Shown: positions 62,755 to 64,000 of the stretch, in pieces
Layout: every line of letters starts with the position of its first letter
How positions within the stretch are numbered: the first letter of the stretch is position 1
NCBI GenBank assembly: GCA_030427705.1
Contig: JAUIBR010000011.1
Span: 1-64,000 of the forward strand
Source of the DNA: a bacterium
GTDB lineage: Bacteria; Myxococcota_A; Bradymonadia; Bradymonadales; Bradymonadaceae
Reading direction: 5' to 3'
Length of the DNA: 64,000 nt
Made by a program: the position numbers and the translations under genes
Notes under the pieces: generated by a model
What the model was told of the DNA's origin: nothing
What the model saw: only the letters and a program-made list of their open reading frames with translations
Databases searched by the model: none

Positions 62755-63980
62755 TCCCGAGTTTCGCGGTCGATGTCCAAGGCTTCTGGCGGGACGGCGA
62801 CACCGATAGGCATCGGTTTGAACTCAGTCATTTCGTCGACAGGTACCGCTTCGCGACGAGTCATGCGGTAGAGGCCGTACACGGCTAGTAGGACGTTTGC
62901 CGCGATGAGTACGGCGAAGAACCCGTTTCCTCCCGCCTCGTCCATCGCGAATGAAACCAGCACTGGACCTGCCGCAGCGCCAAGCCCGAACACCAAGACC
63001 AGCGCGCTGCTTGCCCCAACCATCTGCTCGGGTCGCAGGTCGTCGTTTGCATGCGCAACCGCAAGGCCGTAGAGCGGCAGCGTGATACCACCGACTCCGA
63101 ATGCAAGCGGGATGAGGAACTCCGAGGCATCCATGAAGATGGGCACCGCAGCGATGGACGCCGCGAGGAGTGCTTCAATTACCAGCAAAGCACGACGGCT
63201 CATCCGGTCTGACAGGCGTCCTAAGGGCAGCTGGATGATGACCCCGCCCAAGATCAACATCCCCATGAAGTATGAGGTTTCTTGAACCGATAACCCAATC
63301 AACTGGGAGTACACCGCACCCATGCCCAGCAGCGCGCCTGTGGTCAGTCCCGCGATGGCGCATGCGGCCAGACCGAACGGCGTCAACTTCAGCAGCTCTC
63401 GGATCGACACCTTTTCGGAGGCGTCGAACAAGGGCGCCGGCGAAGAGCTCAGTGAAATTGGAACCAATGCGAGCGAGACGAAGATCGACACCAGGATGAA
63501 GAGCGTGATTCCGGCGGGGTCCGACGCGTTCAAAAACAGCTGTCCCATTGCCAGTCCTGCGTATTGCACGACCATATACAAGGACATGATGGCGCCTCGG
63601 ATCGTGTTGTCCGACCGGTCATTCAGCCAGCTCTCGGCCACCACATACATGCCCGCGTAGGCGAACCCCGTCACAAATCGCATCCCCACCCAGACCGCTG
63701 GTTCGACGATGACGCCGTGCAAAAGCACCGCGGCAGATGCCAACGATGCCCACGCGGCGAAGACTCGAATATGCCCAACGGAACGCACAATCTGAGGTGT
63801 GTACGCGGACCCGAAAATGAACCCTACATAGAACGCGGACATGATGAGGCCCACCGCCTGCGAGTCGAAGGACTCAAGCGACGCGCGCACACCCAGCAAA
63901 CTGCCTTGAAGGCCGTTGCCGGTCATGATCAGCGCGATGCCGGCGAACAGAGCCCAGCTTGATTTGAATGCGGTCCACAT
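62751..63980 (-). CDS. MFS transporter, YcaD-like
   Basis: The 409-aa protein has about twelve membrane helices with the family signature between helices 2 and 3 of a major facilitator, and GRLSDRMSRRALL between 6 and 7. The pattern (GVRASLESFDSQAVGLIMS, VAESWLNDRSD) resembles the YcaD/MFS family of putative exporters; the substrate is unknown. Its stop overlaps the kinase stop (TTAG). The ATG is near the right edge, so upstream control elements are outside the window. Confidence 0.9.
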   Translation of the reverse strand: MWTAFKSSWALFAGIALIMTGNGLQGSLLGVRASLESFDSQAVGLIMSAFYVGFIFGSAYTPQIVRSVGHIRVFAAWASLASAAVLLHGVIVEPAVWVGMRFVTGFAYAGMYVVAESWLNDRSDNTIRGAIMSLYMVVQYAGLAMGQLFLNASDPAGITLFILVSIFVSLALVPISLSSSPAPLFDASEKVSIRELLKLTPFGLAACAIAGLTTGALLGMGAVYSQLIGLSVQETSYFMGMLILGGVIIQLPLGRLSDRMSRRALLVIEALLAASIAAVPIFMDASEFLIPLAFGVGGITLPLYGLAVAHANDDLRPEQMVGASSALVLVFGLGAAAGPVLVSFAMDEAGGNGFFAVLIAANVLLAVYGLYRMTRREAVPVDEMTEFKPMPIGVAVPPEALDIDRETRD

Positions 63981-64000
63981 TCTTCGTGGTTCTTGGTTCT

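Overview
The window looks like chromosomal DNA of a Gram-negative deltaproteobacterium-type predator or saprophyte, most probably Myxococcota and perhaps Bradymonadales. The support is circumstantial but consistent. There are at least fifteen predicted lipoproteins, eight of them with Asn-Asn-X linkers. One secreted protein has a MYXO-CTERM-like tail. There is an MXAN_5187-type protein, a TIGR02147-type protein, three Ser/Thr protein kinases and many EGF-like or Cys-rich surface proteins. Genes are dense, many overlap by 4 bp, and I saw no tRNA, rRNA, CRISPR array, insertion sequence or phage gene.

Layout. 135-5722 (minus): a compact operon of a giant met-zincin lipoprotein protease, a one-helix membrane protein and two Cys-rich lipoproteins. 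5901-19313 (plus): a small secreted protein, an EGF-like lipoprotein, a CPBP membrane protease, polyphosphate kinase and then three consecutive GHKL/Hsp90-type proteins. The first of the three has an intact Bergerat ATP site. The next two are giant paralogues (1372 and 1184 aa) whose ATP-site residues are lost. 19310-23456 (minus): a serpin and a BtuFCD-like metal-chelate/cobamide ABC transporter. 23585-36681: an MXAN_5187-type protein, a SUKH/SMI1 protein, Asn-linker lipoproteins, a MYXO-CTERM-like surface protein and a two-gene unit ending in a TPR protein. 36682-40346: a beta-propeller gene and a secreted endonuclease I, separated by unusual intergenic arrays of short palindromic words. 40346-46981: a TIGR02147/lipoprotein pair, two Cys-repeat lipoproteins (the first with a frameshift in its lipobox) and two overlapping Ser/Thr kinases. 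47071-55281: a poly-Asp lipoprotein and a complete CzcCBA-type heavy-metal efflux operon with its own response regulator and histidine kinase. 55278-63980: a frameshifted cNMP-binding nucleoside-kinase fusion, an M23 peptidase with five Cys repeats, a kinase-STAND-TPR-winged-helix signalling protein and an MFS transporter.

The best candidate for an undescribed system is the operon ppk1, GHKL ATPase, pseudo-GHKL giant 1, pseudo-GHKL giant 2 (7928-19313). Spacing is 9 bp after ppk1, then stop/start overlaps of 4 bp and 1 bp. A catalytic Hsp90-like subunit with two large non-catalytic paralogues suggests a hetero-oligomeric chaperone-like or signalling machine. Other leads are a 17-bp operator-like dyad found identically at two loci (42001-42017 and 47552-47568), the word arrays, and two single-site frameshifts. 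All functions are read from sequence motifs; no database search was possible.
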